NCBI RefSeq assembly: GCF_000008185.1
Contig: NC_002967.9
Coordinates: 248,001 to 312,000, forward strand
Source: Treponema denticola ATCC 35405
Lineage (GTDB): Bacteria > Spirochaetota > Spirochaetia > Treponematales > Treponemataceae
Length of the DNA: 64,000 nt
Reading direction: 5' to 3'
Shown: positions 15,980-23,917 of the stretch, piece after piece
Numbering within the stretch: position 1 is the first letter of the stretch
Layout of the letters: each line of letters starts with the position of its first letter
Notes under the pieces: generated by a model
Told to the model about the DNA's origin: nothing
The model's database searches: none
The model's input: only the letters and a program-made list of their open reading frames with translations
Position numbers and translations under genes: made by a program

Positions 15980-17083
15980 TTACTCCGTCTGCATAGGCAT
16001 TATTATATGGAAAAAGTCTTCTTCAGGTTCAGGTTTTAATGTTATAGCTTTCATAGCTTCGGTAAATTCTACCTTTATTCTGTCTGAAGTGATGGTCTTT
16101 AAAGGATCTTCTATATAAACATAGTTTAAGGCCAGCATAACTTCTTGACCGTCGTATTTACAAGGAATTTCTTCGCGTGCACTTCCTATTTCATTTTCTT
16201 GAGAAGAAATAATAAGAGAACCGGGAAGAATGTTTAAAAATATTCTTCTTGTTTTTAATTCTACCAAAAGAGAAACTCGTTTTAAAGCTTCTATAAATTC
16301 CGTTCTTGAAACTTCAAAAGAAAGGTTCTGATTTTCAGGGATTACTCTTTCATAATTGGGAAATTGACCGTCAATCAAAACAGAAGAGAATTTATAAGAA
16401 TTAAAATTAAAGAATATGTTTTTTTCACCGATTCCAACTTCTATATTTCCTTCATCAGATGCTCTTTTATTGATTATGTTTAAAATTTTAGGAGGAACAA
16501 TTACTCCTTTAAATTCGGGAATAGGTATTCCGAAATTTTTCTTAATATGAGCAAGACGCCTTCCGTCGGTTGCAATAAAATATAAGGTATCTTCTTTGTT
16601 TTCGATATAAACACCATTCATAAAATAGCGTGTTTCATCATCTGAAACCGAAAAAATAGTTTGATGAATCATTTCTTTAAATTCTTTTGTGGGAATATTA
16701 AAGAAGTTTACATTTGTGGGTTCTGTAAAGGCAGGAAAGTCGTTTTCAGGTATTGTTTTAAGTTGAAATTTTGCCTTTTTTACTACCGATTTTATCGTGA
16801 GTTTTTGGTCTTTTTGTTCTATTTCTACTTCGCCTGCTGGCAAAGATGAAAGAATACCTGCGAATTTATCGCAAAAAACAGTTGTTGAGCCTTCTTCTAT
16901 TATGTTTACGGGTATTTTTGTTTCAAAACTTACTTTTATGTCGGTGGCCTTTATAGTAAGGCTTCCGTCTTTAACAGATAGCAATACATTTGAGAGAATC
17001 GTTAAAGCCGTTTTTGTAGCGATAATTTCCTGAGCGATGGATATTTCTTTTAAAAGAGTGTCTCTGTCAAAACTTATTTTCAT
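15980..17083 (-). CDS. dnaN: DNA polymerase III beta subunit (sliding clamp)
   Basis: A 367-residue clamp with the usual three-domain layout. It starts MKISFDRDTLLKEISIAQEI and ends in HIIMPMQTE; the motif YFMNGVYIE and the C-terminal MPM hydrophobic end are typical of DnaN. It encircles DNA and tethers polymerase. AAGGAG precedes ATG 17083. It is divergent from the macrodomain gene, with the AT-rich region 17092-17353 between them. Confidence 0.97.
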   Translation of the reverse strand: MKISFDRDTLLKEISIAQEIIATKTALTILSNVLLSVKDGSLTIKATDIKVSFETKIPVNIIEEGSTTVFCDKFAGILSSLPAGEVEIEQKDQKLTIKSVVKKAKFQLKTIPENDFPAFTEPTNVNFFNIPTKEFKEMIHQTIFSVSDDETRYFMNGVYIENKEDTLYFIATDGRRLAHIKKNFGIPIPEFKGVIVPPKILNIINKRASDEGNIEVGIGEKNIFFNFNSYKFSSVLIDGQFPNYERVIPENQNLSFEVSRTEFIEALKRVSLLVELKTRRIFLNILPGSLIISSQENEIGSAREEIPCKYDGQEVMLALNYVYIEDPLKTITSDRIKVEFTEAMKAITLKPEPEEDFFHIIMPMQTE

Positions 17084-17091
17084 TTTTTTCT

Positions 17092-17353
17092 CCTTATATC
17101 TTTTATAATAATTAGTAGTTATAGTAGTAAGCCATGTGAATTTGTTGATAAGTTACTTAATTCTATATTGGATATGGAATTAAAATATTTATAAGTCAGT
17201 AAAATTATAAACACTTTATTACTGGTTATACAGCAATAAAAAAGTTATCCACAAAACTTAATCATATATTAACATATATTCTAAAAAAAATACAGAGGTT
17301 ATACAGTCAAAATATGGTGTTTTATTTTGACTTTTATGTTATAATCTATAATT
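17092..17353. promoter_or_regulatory. Divergent AT-rich region with DnaA-box-like sites, candidate oriC
   Basis: No gene. It holds one perfect DnaA box, TTATCCACA (17245-17253), plus near-matches TGTTGATAA (17143-17151, reverse), TTATACAGC (17226-17234) and TTATACAGT (17299-17307). Strongly AT-rich stretches lie between them. It separates divergent dnaN and the macrodomain gene. A leaderless-type promoter TATAAT (17340-17345) sits 8 bases before the macrodomain ATG. dnaA is not in the window, so origin function is only a hypothesis. Confidence 0.35.
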
Positions 17354-17884
17354 ATGGAAAATACAAGTACTTTAATAGAAATAATAAATGCCGATATTAC
17401 AAAATTAAAAGTAGATGCTATCGTAAACGCTGCAAATACTACTCTTTTAGGCGGAAGCGGTGTTGACGGGGCTATTCATGCCGCTGCAGGCCCTGAATTA
17501 TTGGAAGAATGTAGAACCTTAAAGGGCTGTAAAACAGGGAAAGCTAAGATAACAGGAGCCTATAAACTTCCTTCAAAATATATAATTCACACTCCCGGCC
17601 CTGTTTATGAGAACGGAAAAAACGGAGAACCTGAACTTTTAGCGAATTCTTATAGGTCTTGTTTGAATTTAGCTTTTGAATATGGTTGTAAATCCATCGC
17701 TTTTCCCTGTATAAGTACCGGAGTTTACGGTTATCCTAAAGAAGAAGCTGCAAAAATAGCCTTAAATGAAATTTCCGCATTTTTAAAAGAACATAAGGAT
17801 TGTATGAAAGTTTTTATCGTCTGCTTTGGAAAGGAAAATGAGGAGATTTATAAAAAATTAATGGAAAAAAATTATACTACATAA
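17354..17884 (+). CDS. Macrodomain protein, ADP-ribose / O-acetyl-ADP-ribose hydrolase type
   Basis: A 176-residue protein that is a single macrodomain. NAANTTLLGGSGVDGAIH (after DAIV) is the ADP-ribose-binding loop of MacroD/YmdB proteins; the later SIAFPCISTGVYGYP is the second diphosphate loop. Family members deacetylate O-acetyl-ADP-ribose or remove mono-ADP-ribose from proteins. The -10 box is 8 bases before ATG with no ribosome site, suggesting a leaderless transcript. Its 3' end overlaps the convergent Fic gene by 8 bases. Confidence 0.92.
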   Translation: MENTSTLIEIINADITKLKVDAIVNAANTTLLGGSGVDGAIHAAAGPELLEECRTLKGCKTGKAKITGAYKLPSKYIIHTPGPVYENGKNGEPELLANSYRSCLNLAFEYGCKSIAFPCISTGVYGYPKEEAAKIALNEISAFLKEHKDCMKVFIVCFGKENEEIYKKLMEKNYTT

Positions 17885-19010
17885 AAAGTTCGACGTATTT
17901 ATTAAAAACAAATATTCTATTTCGTGAATATCCTGTACGTTCTTTGAGTATATTCAGTCCGATAAAGGCATCTATTAAGCTATTGGCTGTTTTGGCTGTA
18001 ATTTTCATTTCTTTTTGGAGGGCAGTACTTGTAATAACGGGACTATGAAAAAGGAAATATAAAAATTCGTTTGCCGTTTTGGTACGTTTACCAAGAGAAA
18101 GCAGCTTGTTTTTTTCCAAATCGGTTTTTAGCTCAATTATTTTCTTTAAGGTTTGTGCCGAATTTTCGGCAGTTTGACTTACTCCCTCTAAAAAATACTT
18201 TATCCATTGAGACATATCATTTTTTGTCCGCACAAAGGTGAGGTTATCATAATAAAGGGTTTTATTTTTTTCAAAAAAATCGGAAAGATATAAAAGAGGT
18301 TTTTGTAAGACCTTACTGTGTACCAAATAAAGACTTATCAAAAGTCTGCCGATTCGTCCATTTCCGTCTAAAAATGGATGTATTGTTTCAAATTGGTAGT
18401 GGGCTATTGCAATACGTATTAAGTGCGGAATGTTGATATTGGTATTATTTAAAAAAAGCTCCAAGTCCGATAAAAGCTCGGGAAGTTCTTCATGTGCAGG
18501 AGGAATAAAAACTGCATCCGAAAGAGTTGTCCCGCCTATCCAATTTTGAGAAATCCGGAATTCTCCCGGACTTTTATGTTCTCCTCTTCCGGTTGAAAGC
18601 AATATTTTATGAGTATTTTTAATCAGACGATTTGAAAGGGGTAAATTTTCAAGCTCCTGTATTGCGTTATTCATGGCTTTTACATAATTATGAACTTCCT
18701 GCCAATCGTTTCTTTTTTCGGGGTCTAAATTGTCTTGTTCATTTAATGCTTCTTCAATATTTGTTCGAGTTCCTTCAATACGGTTTGATATAACGGCTTC
18801 TTTAAAAATATGCATTATGATAAACATATCTGCATCAGGAACCAGAGATGAAAAAGAATTTAAGGCTCCTAAATGAAAAGAAGCTTTTTCTAAAAGAGTG
18901 TTAATAGAGGTATCTTCCCATGAAAAATCATGATTTATCTTTTCAGGCATAAAATATTGATATTTATATCCTTGTTTTAAGCTGCCGGATTTAAAGTCTT
19001 TTATATCCAT
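17877..19010 (-). CDS. Class II Fic-family AMP-transferase with C-terminal winged helix
   Basis: A 377-residue protein from ATG 19010 (GGGAG upstream). The catalytic Fic motif HPFLDGNGRIGR sits near residue 211. An inhibitory motif SNRIEG lies N-terminal to it at about residues 75-80, matching (S/T)xxxE(G/N), so it is class II and self-inhibited. The C-terminal 100 residues contain a winged-helix segment (TALQKEMKITAKTANSLIDA), suited to DNA binding and autoregulation. Fic enzymes AMPylate protein hydroxyls. An operator-like triple repeat lies upstream of its start. Target proteins unknown. Confidence 0.9.
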   Translation of the reverse strand: MDIKDFKSGSLKQGYKYQYFMPEKINHDFSWEDTSINTLLEKASFHLGALNSFSSLVPDADMFIIMHIFKEAVISNRIEGTRTNIEEALNEQDNLDPEKRNDWQEVHNYVKAMNNAIQELENLPLSNRLIKNTHKILLSTGRGEHKSPGEFRISQNWIGGTTLSDAVFIPPAHEELPELLSDLELFLNNTNINIPHLIRIAIAHYQFETIHPFLDGNGRIGRLLISLYLVHSKVLQKPLLYLSDFFEKNKTLYYDNLTFVRTKNDMSQWIKYFLEGVSQTAENSAQTLKKIIELKTDLEKNKLLSLGKRTKTANEFLYFLFHSPVITSTALQKEMKITAKTANSLIDAFIGLNILKERTGYSRNRIFVFNKYVELFM

Positions 19011-19061
19011 TTTTTCTCCCAATGGATTTATTTTAACATAAATTTAGCAAAATAGCAAGTT

Positions 19062-19115
19062 ATAATTTACTTTAAAGGCTTAAAGTAAATTATGAGAATT
19101 TATAATTTACTTTAA
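19062..19115. promoter_or_regulatory. Triple half-site operator upstream of fic
   Basis: Perfect palindrome ATAATTTACTTTAA (19062-19075), spacer AGGC, TTAAAGTAAATTAT (19080-19093). A third copy of the same half-site occurs at 19102-19115. It lies in the divergent spacer between the Fic and ABC-exporter genes, 52 bases upstream of the fic start. The winged-helix end of Fic is a natural candidate binder. Confidence 0.6.
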
Positions 19116-19141
19116 CGACGATTCTTGGTGTATTTTCGTGC

Positions 19142-19169
19142 TTGACAATATAATTTCTTTATTTATAAT
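19142..19169 (+). promoter_or_regulatory. Sigma-70-type promoter of the ABC exporter gene
   Basis: TTGACA (19142-19147) and TATAAT (19164-19169) with a 16-base spacer. The ATG is at 19193. Confidence 0.65.
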
Positions 19170-19192
19170 GTACTCAATTTAGGTAAATTTAA

Positions 19193-21004
19193 ATGACTCC
19201 TAAGACTTTAAACTTTAAAAATAATTTTTTTTCGATATTGCCTTTTAGACAGCTTTCGGTCTTGTTCTTTTTGGCCCTTGTGTCGGCCTTGGCTCCCTTT
19301 GTGAGTTTTTGGGCTCTTTCAAAAACAATCGATGCTCTTTCAAGCATTTCCCAAATTCAAAATGTCATTCTATACATAATTTTTATAGGGGCATTTTTAG
19401 TTACAAACGACAGTTTTGAAGCTATCCGCTGGACCTATTCTACCTATATGGAAGGGAAAATCTTTTTGGAAATGAAAGAAAGGCTTTTGGAAAAGGTTTC
19501 AAAATATGCGTACATAGACATCTTTGAAAATCCGGATTTTTTAAATAAGCTAAGACTGGCCGATCAACTCATTCCCAAATTTAACAGCTTTTTTAATTCT
19601 CTTGCTATGCTTTTTTCGGGAGTGTTGGGTTCTTTGCCTTTTTTATGGATTGGAATTACGACAGCTTGGTGGGTGCCCCTTGCTCTGATAACGGGTTTTT
19701 TACCGAGTTTAATTATAAAATGGAATCTTGAAGAAAGGCTATGGGCATTGGAAATTCAAAACGGAGAGTCCTATAAGGAGGCCGCTGTTCATGAGCACAT
19801 TCTTTTGGATTCTGCCTTTGCAAAAGAAATACGCCTGTGGAATGCCGCTTCATTTATTCTAAAAAGATGGAAGAAAAATAGATATAATCTTTTAAGGGAA
19901 ACTTCCCGGCTTAGAAATAAAAGCATGGGAATGACCCTTTTAGCCCATATTTTTGAGGGGCTTGTAGATTGTGCTGTGATTGCATACTTATATATGCTTG
20001 TAAGCCGAAACGCCTTAACAACGGGAGCCTTCGTTTTTGCGGTTACGGCGGTTATTCAGCTACGGCAAAATGCCTTTACTGTGCTTTTATTCGGTGTCGA
20101 TCTTAAAAGCGATTTTAACAGGTTAAAGCCTTATTTTGATGTTATAAACTACGATGAAACTATGATCGAAAAAAGTCAGTTCTATGATGAGAAAATAAAT
20201 CCTCCTCAGACAGCACAAAATGCTATAGTTTTAAAATCTCTTTCATTTTCTTATCCTAAATGTGAAAAAAAGGCTCTTAAAGATATAAACCTTGAAATTA
20301 AAAAAGGAGAAAAAATAGCCCTTGTCGGGGCAAACGGTTCCGGTAAATCTACTTTGATTAAAATCATAAGCGGAATGTATCCCGATTTTGAAGGTGGCTA
20401 TTTTTTTAATGGAAAAAATTCAAAAGAGATTGCGGTTAATGATTTAAGAAGATCTTTTGCGACCGTTTACCAAGACTTTGCCCGTTTTCCTATGACATTT
20501 GAAGAAAATGCGGCAATTTCCGAGATTGCCGAGCAGTTTAATGATGAACCGGATTCTTTTAAAGCTGAAAAAGAAGAATTTAAGATAGATGCCTTTAAAT
20601 TTGAAGAGCTTTGTAAGTGTTTTCCGATAGCAAATTCAATGTTGGAGCCTAAAACCCTGCTTACAAGGCAGTTTGAAGGAGGGCTTGATTTATCGGGCGG
20701 CCAATGGCAGAGGCTTGCCCTAATGCGTTGTGCTTGGGCGGATAGGGAAATAATCCTTTTGGACGAACCTACCTCGGCTCTTGATCCCGATTCCGAGCAT
20801 GAGGTTCTTGAAGCTATGATTGAACTTATGAAAGGAAAAACGGCAATAGTCGTTACACACAGGCTAGCCCTTTGCCGCAGTGTCGACAGAATAATCGTAG
20901 TTGAAGACGGCTCAATCGCCGAAACCGGCACTCACACCGAGCTTATAAATAAAAACGGCCGCTATGCCGAAATGTTTAAAAAACAAAGTGCCCGGTATGG
21001 CTGA
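19193..21004 (+). CDS. ABC exporter, fused membrane and ATP-binding domains
   Basis: A 603-residue half-transporter. About six membrane helices span residues 15-310. The ATPase has Walker A VGANGSGKSTL, signature LDLSGGQWQRLALMR and Walker B IILLDEPTSALD. The LSGGQWQ variant is typical of exporters for peptides or small lipophilic molecules. It works as a homodimer or with another half-transporter. It stands alone on its promoter, between the Fic operator and a PIN toxin module. Substrate unknown. Confidence 0.9.
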   Translation: MTPKTLNFKNNFFSILPFRQLSVLFFLALVSALAPFVSFWALSKTIDALSSISQIQNVILYIIFIGAFLVTNDSFEAIRWTYSTYMEGKIFLEMKERLLEKVSKYAYIDIFENPDFLNKLRLADQLIPKFNSFFNSLAMLFSGVLGSLPFLWIGITTAWWVPLALITGFLPSLIIKWNLEERLWALEIQNGESYKEAAVHEHILLDSAFAKEIRLWNAASFILKRWKKNRYNLLRETSRLRNKSMGMTLLAHIFEGLVDCAVIAYLYMLVSRNALTTGAFVFAVTAVIQLRQNAFTVLLFGVDLKSDFNRLKPYFDVINYDETMIEKSQFYDEKINPPQTAQNAIVLKSLSFSYPKCEKKALKDINLEIKKGEKIALVGANGSGKSTLIKIISGMYPDFEGGYFFNGKNSKEIAVNDLRRSFATVYQDFARFPMTFEENAAISEIAEQFNDEPDSFKAEKEEFKIDAFKFEELCKCFPIANSMLEPKTLLTRQFEGGLDLSGGQWQRLALMRCAWADREIILLDEPTSALDPDSEHEVLEAMIELMKGKTAIVVTHRLALCRSVDRIIVVEDGSIAETGTHTELINKNGRYAEMFKKQSARYG

Positions 21005-21061
21005 TAAATTAATATATTGACAGATATGAGGGCATAAAGTATATTATTAGTGGAGGCATTT

Positions 21062-21313
21062 ATGAGTGATTTGTTATTGAAACGATATAATTTACTTCCA
21101 AAAGAATTTCAGAGCGAGGTTCAAAATTATATTGAATACTTGCTCTTAAAATCAAAAAAAAATAATAAAGGCTGCTCTAAAAAAAATGGCCGCAAAGAAA
21201 AAATTGTTGCATATGAAAATTTATTAAACTATACAGGATGCATACCTTCCGATATTGATTATAAAAAGGAATATATGGAAGCGGCTTTAAAAAAATATGA
21301 AAGTATTACTTGA
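21062..21313 (+). CDS. DUF2281-like antitoxin (VapB role)
   Basis: An 83-residue protein from ATG 21062, with GGAGG 7 bases before. It starts LLKRYNLLPKEFQSEVQNYIEYLL, the helix pattern of DUF2281 proteins paired with PIN toxins. The C-terminal part likely folds on the toxin. Its last 17 bases overlap the toxin gene, so the pair is translationally coupled. Confidence 0.75.
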   Translation: MSDLLLKRYNLLPKEFQSEVQNYIEYLLLKSKKNNKGCSKKNGRKEKIVAYENLLNYTGCIPSDIDYKKEYMEAALKKYESIT

Positions 21314-21707
21314 TACGAACATAATAGTCGATTTTCTATCAAAACGGCCAGTGTTTTTTAATGAGGCTGAAAAAATAATAAGTAAATGCAGAGATGGAGA
21401 AATAATAGGCATAGTGGCAGTTCATACGGTTTCTACTCTGTTTTATTTATTAAAAAAATATGTTTCACCGGAAACCTTGAGAGATATTTTTTATAATTTA
21501 TTTGAAATTATTGAAATTGGAAGAGCCGATAAGAATTCCGTTTTGGAGGCCTTGAAAAATACGGAATTTACTGATTTTGAAGACGGATTGCAATATCAAT
21601 GTGCCTTAGAAGAATTTGTTGACTGTATAATTACACGGAATAAAAAAGATTTTTTCTCTTCAAAAATACCGGTTTATACACCTTCCGAGTTTTTAAAGAG
21701 CTTATAA
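21297..21707 (+). CDS. PIN-domain ribonuclease toxin (VapC-like)
   Basis: A 136-residue PIN domain. Acidic metal ligands are visible: LLDTNIIVDFL (D6), the DFEDGLQYQCA segment and DCIITRNKKDF. Such toxins cleave RNA, often tRNA, when freed from the antitoxin. The start overlaps the DUF2281-like antitoxin. A terminator follows directly. Confidence 0.85.
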   Translation: MKVLLDTNIIVDFLSKRPVFFNEAEKIISKCRDGEIIGIVAVHTVSTLFYLLKKYVSPETLRDIFYNLFEIIEIGRADKNSVLEALKNTEFTDFEDGLQYQCALEEFVDCIITRNKKDFFSSKIPVYTPSEFLKSL

Positions 21708-21710
21708 GCA

Positions 21711-21740
21711 AAAAAGCCCTCGATTTCGAGGGCTTTTTTT
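21711..21740. terminator. Bidirectional intrinsic terminator
   Basis: AAAAAGCCCTCGA (21711-21723) pairs with TCGAGGGCTTTTT (21726-21738), with an A run before and a T run after. It serves both the PIN toxin gene and the convergent RNase Y gene. Confidence 0.9.
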
Positions 21741-21750
21741 GAGTGATTTT

Positions 21751-23280
21751 TTAGCGGGCGTATTCTACTATACGTGTTTCGCGTATAAGGGTTACGCGGA
21801 TTCTTCCGGGGTACTGCAAATCGTTTTCGATTTTTTTTGCAATGTCCCGGGCCAAAATCTTGGTATCGGCATCGGAAATCTTTTCGTTGTTGATAACAAC
21901 TCGCAATTCCCGTCCGGCTTGGATTGCGTAAGCTTTTTCAACTCCGTTAAAGCCTTCAGCCAGCTGTTCAAGGTTTTCAAGCCGCTTAACATAGTTATCC
22001 ATAGTTTCGCGTCTTGCACCAGGTCTTGCAGCCGAAATTGCATCTGCAATCTGTACGATTACCGATTCAATGCAGGTAGGCTCTATATCGTTGTGGTGAG
22101 CACCTACGGCATTGACAACCCTCGGATCTTCATTGATCCTCTTTGCAAGCTCCATTCCTATTTCGGCATGGTTTTTATCGGAATCGGTTTCTGCTCCCTT
22201 TCCGATATCATGCAGTAGGGCACCGCGTTTTGCGATTTCGACATTTGCACCGATTTCGCTTGCAATCATTCCTGCGATTATGGCTACTTCTTTAGAATGC
22301 TGAAGCACATTTTGCCCATAGCTCGTTCTAAAATAAAGCCTTCCCAAGGCCCTTACGCCTTCTTGGTTCATGTTATGGATGCCGAGGTCGAATAGAACCT
22401 TTTCTCCTTCTTCATAAACCTTTTGCGAAATTTCTCTGGTTACCTTTTGCACAATCTCTTCAATGCGAGCCGGATGAATTCGGCCGTCAAGAATCAATCT
22501 CTCCAAGGCAACCCTCGCAATTTCTTTGCGCACAGGGTCGAAACAAGATACTACAACAGCCTCAGGGGTATCGTCAATGATTATGTCTACACCGGTAAGA
22601 GTTTCCAAGGCTCGAATATTGCGGCCCTCGCGGCCGATAATCCTTCCTTTCATCTCATCGCTGGGCAAGCTGACCGTTGAGACAGTAATGTCGCTGGCCG
22701 TTTCCGTTGCAAGACGTTGAATCGTCGTAATCAGAATATCCTGTGCTTTTTTTTCTGCTGTCAGCTGAGCTTCTTGTTCTATCTTATTTATGATAGTAAC
22801 CGCATCATGCTTTGCTTCAGCTTCCAAGTCACGGATAATCAAATCCTTTGCCTGCTGCTGGGTCAAACCGGAAATTCTTTCCAATTCTTCCCTATATCTT
22901 TCTTCTTCGCCGCTTAAAATTTCAGTCCTCTCATCAAGTGCGGCTTCCCTCTTGATAAGCTCTTTTTCTTGTTTTTCTACAGTTTCGACACGTTTATCGA
23001 GGACTTCCTCTTTTTGCGCCAACCTGCGTTCGAAACGCTGGAGATCACTCCTGCGTTCCCTATTTTCCCGTTCCTGCTGTTTTTGTTCCCGAATCAGCTG
23101 CTCTTTTGCTTCAAGAAGGAATTCCTTCTTTTGAGCTTCAGCATCTTTTATTGCCTCCTGTAAAATCCGTTCTGCACGTTGTTCAGAAGCAGATAGTTGA
23201 AATCTGGCATAAAGCCAGCGAATCGTCCATCCAAGAATTATACAGACAGCAGGAAGGATGACATACAAAATCCAATTCAT
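21751..23280 (-). CDS. rny: Ribonuclease Y
   Basis: A 509-residue endoribonuclease. An N-terminal membrane helix (about residues 1-22) is followed by a long coiled coil, a KH domain (MKGRIIGREGRNIRALE) and an HD domain (GALLHDIGKG). It initiates decay of many mRNAs at the membrane. Full length and all domains are intact. It ends at the shared terminator with the PIN toxin. Confidence 0.97.
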   Translation of the reverse strand: MNWILYVILPAVCIILGWTIRWLYARFQLSASEQRAERILQEAIKDAEAQKKEFLLEAKEQLIREQKQQERENRERRSDLQRFERRLAQKEEVLDKRVETVEKQEKELIKREAALDERTEILSGEEERYREELERISGLTQQQAKDLIIRDLEAEAKHDAVTIINKIEQEAQLTAEKKAQDILITTIQRLATETASDITVSTVSLPSDEMKGRIIGREGRNIRALETLTGVDIIIDDTPEAVVVSCFDPVRKEIARVALERLILDGRIHPARIEEIVQKVTREISQKVYEEGEKVLFDLGIHNMNQEGVRALGRLYFRTSYGQNVLQHSKEVAIIAGMIASEIGANVEIAKRGALLHDIGKGAETDSDKNHAEIGMELAKRINEDPRVVNAVGAHHNDIEPTCIESVIVQIADAISAARPGARRETMDNYVKRLENLEQLAEGFNGVEKAYAIQAGRELRVVINNEKISDADTKILARDIAKKIENDLQYPGRIRVTLIRETRIVEYAR

Positions 23281-23525
23281 CGGTATGCTCCTTAAAAAAA
23301 TGACTACTGTCCAGTCTCATAATACAAGCAATCGAAAAAAAAGTCAATGAAAATTTTGAAAATAAGTTATAAAAAATTTTTATCGTACGTTGCACGGCAA
23401 CAGAGTATTAAACCCTCTGCACGAATAAATCGATTTTCCGTCTTGCCCTATATTTTAGAATATTGTATATTGTAACTAATCGGGAAAAAAGATTTTTTCT
23501 AATCTAAGATTATAAGGAGATGATT

Positions 23526-23843
23526 ATGGCAGTATTGGATATTACAAATGCTAATTTTGATGAAACCGTAAAAACCGCCAAGCCCGTTTTAATTGACTTT
23601 TGGGCACCGTGGTGACCGGGATGCGTACAGCTCAGTCCTGAGCTGCAGGCTGCCGAGGCGGAACTCGGCGACAAGGCTGTGATAGCACAGTCTAACGTGG
23701 ATAATGCACGTGAATTGGCAGTAAAATTTAAGTTTATGTCAATACCTACCCTCATCGTTTTAAAAGACGGAAAAGAGGTGGACAGGCACACAGGCTATAT
23801 GGATAAAAAGAGCCTTGTAAACTTTGTTTCAAAGCATATCTAA
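23526..23843 (+). CDS. trxA: Selenocysteine-containing thioredoxin
   Basis: A 105-residue thioredoxin with an in-frame TGA (23613-23615) at the redox site, read as WAPW-Sec-PGC. The frame continues intact: FMSIPTLIVLKDGKE has the cis-proline loop and the protein ends SLVNFVSKHI. AAGGAG precedes ATG 23526. A hairpin directly after TGA fits a bacterial SECIS. Sec should lower the reduction potential and speed thiol exchange; glycine reductase needs a thioredoxin donor, and grdD/grdC lie next door on the other strand. The active site is Sec-Pro-Gly-Cys, not the usual Cys-Gly-Pro-Cys. A frame without Sec readthrough would be only 29 residues. Confidence 0.92.
23613..23645 (+). promoter_or_regulatory. 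Selenocysteine codon and SECIS-like hairpin
   Basis: TGA at 23613-23615, then after 12 bases the stem CAGCTC (23628-23633), loop AGTCCT, and stem GAGCTG (23640-23645). The loop has the GU pair that SelB recognises in bacterial SECIS elements. Distance from TGA to loop is about 18 bases, the usual range. Confidence 0.8.
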
Positions 23844-23846
23844 AAG

Positions 23847-23882
23847 AAAAGGCGGGAAGCTTTAAAAGCCCCCGCCTTTTTT
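23847..23882. terminator. Intrinsic terminator after trxA
   Basis: AAAAGGCGGG (23847-23856) pairs with CCCGCCTTTT (23871-23880) and continues into T residues. An A run on the left side means it could also end grdD transcription from the opposite strand. Confidence 0.85.
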
Positions 23883-23917
23883 GTTTTTAATCGGTTTATC
23901 TTTAAAACCGGATATTT

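Noticed and set aside
21739-23163. Several plus-strand reading frames opposite RNase Y
   Set aside because: Antisense to a conserved gene, with no ribosome sites; shadows of rny.
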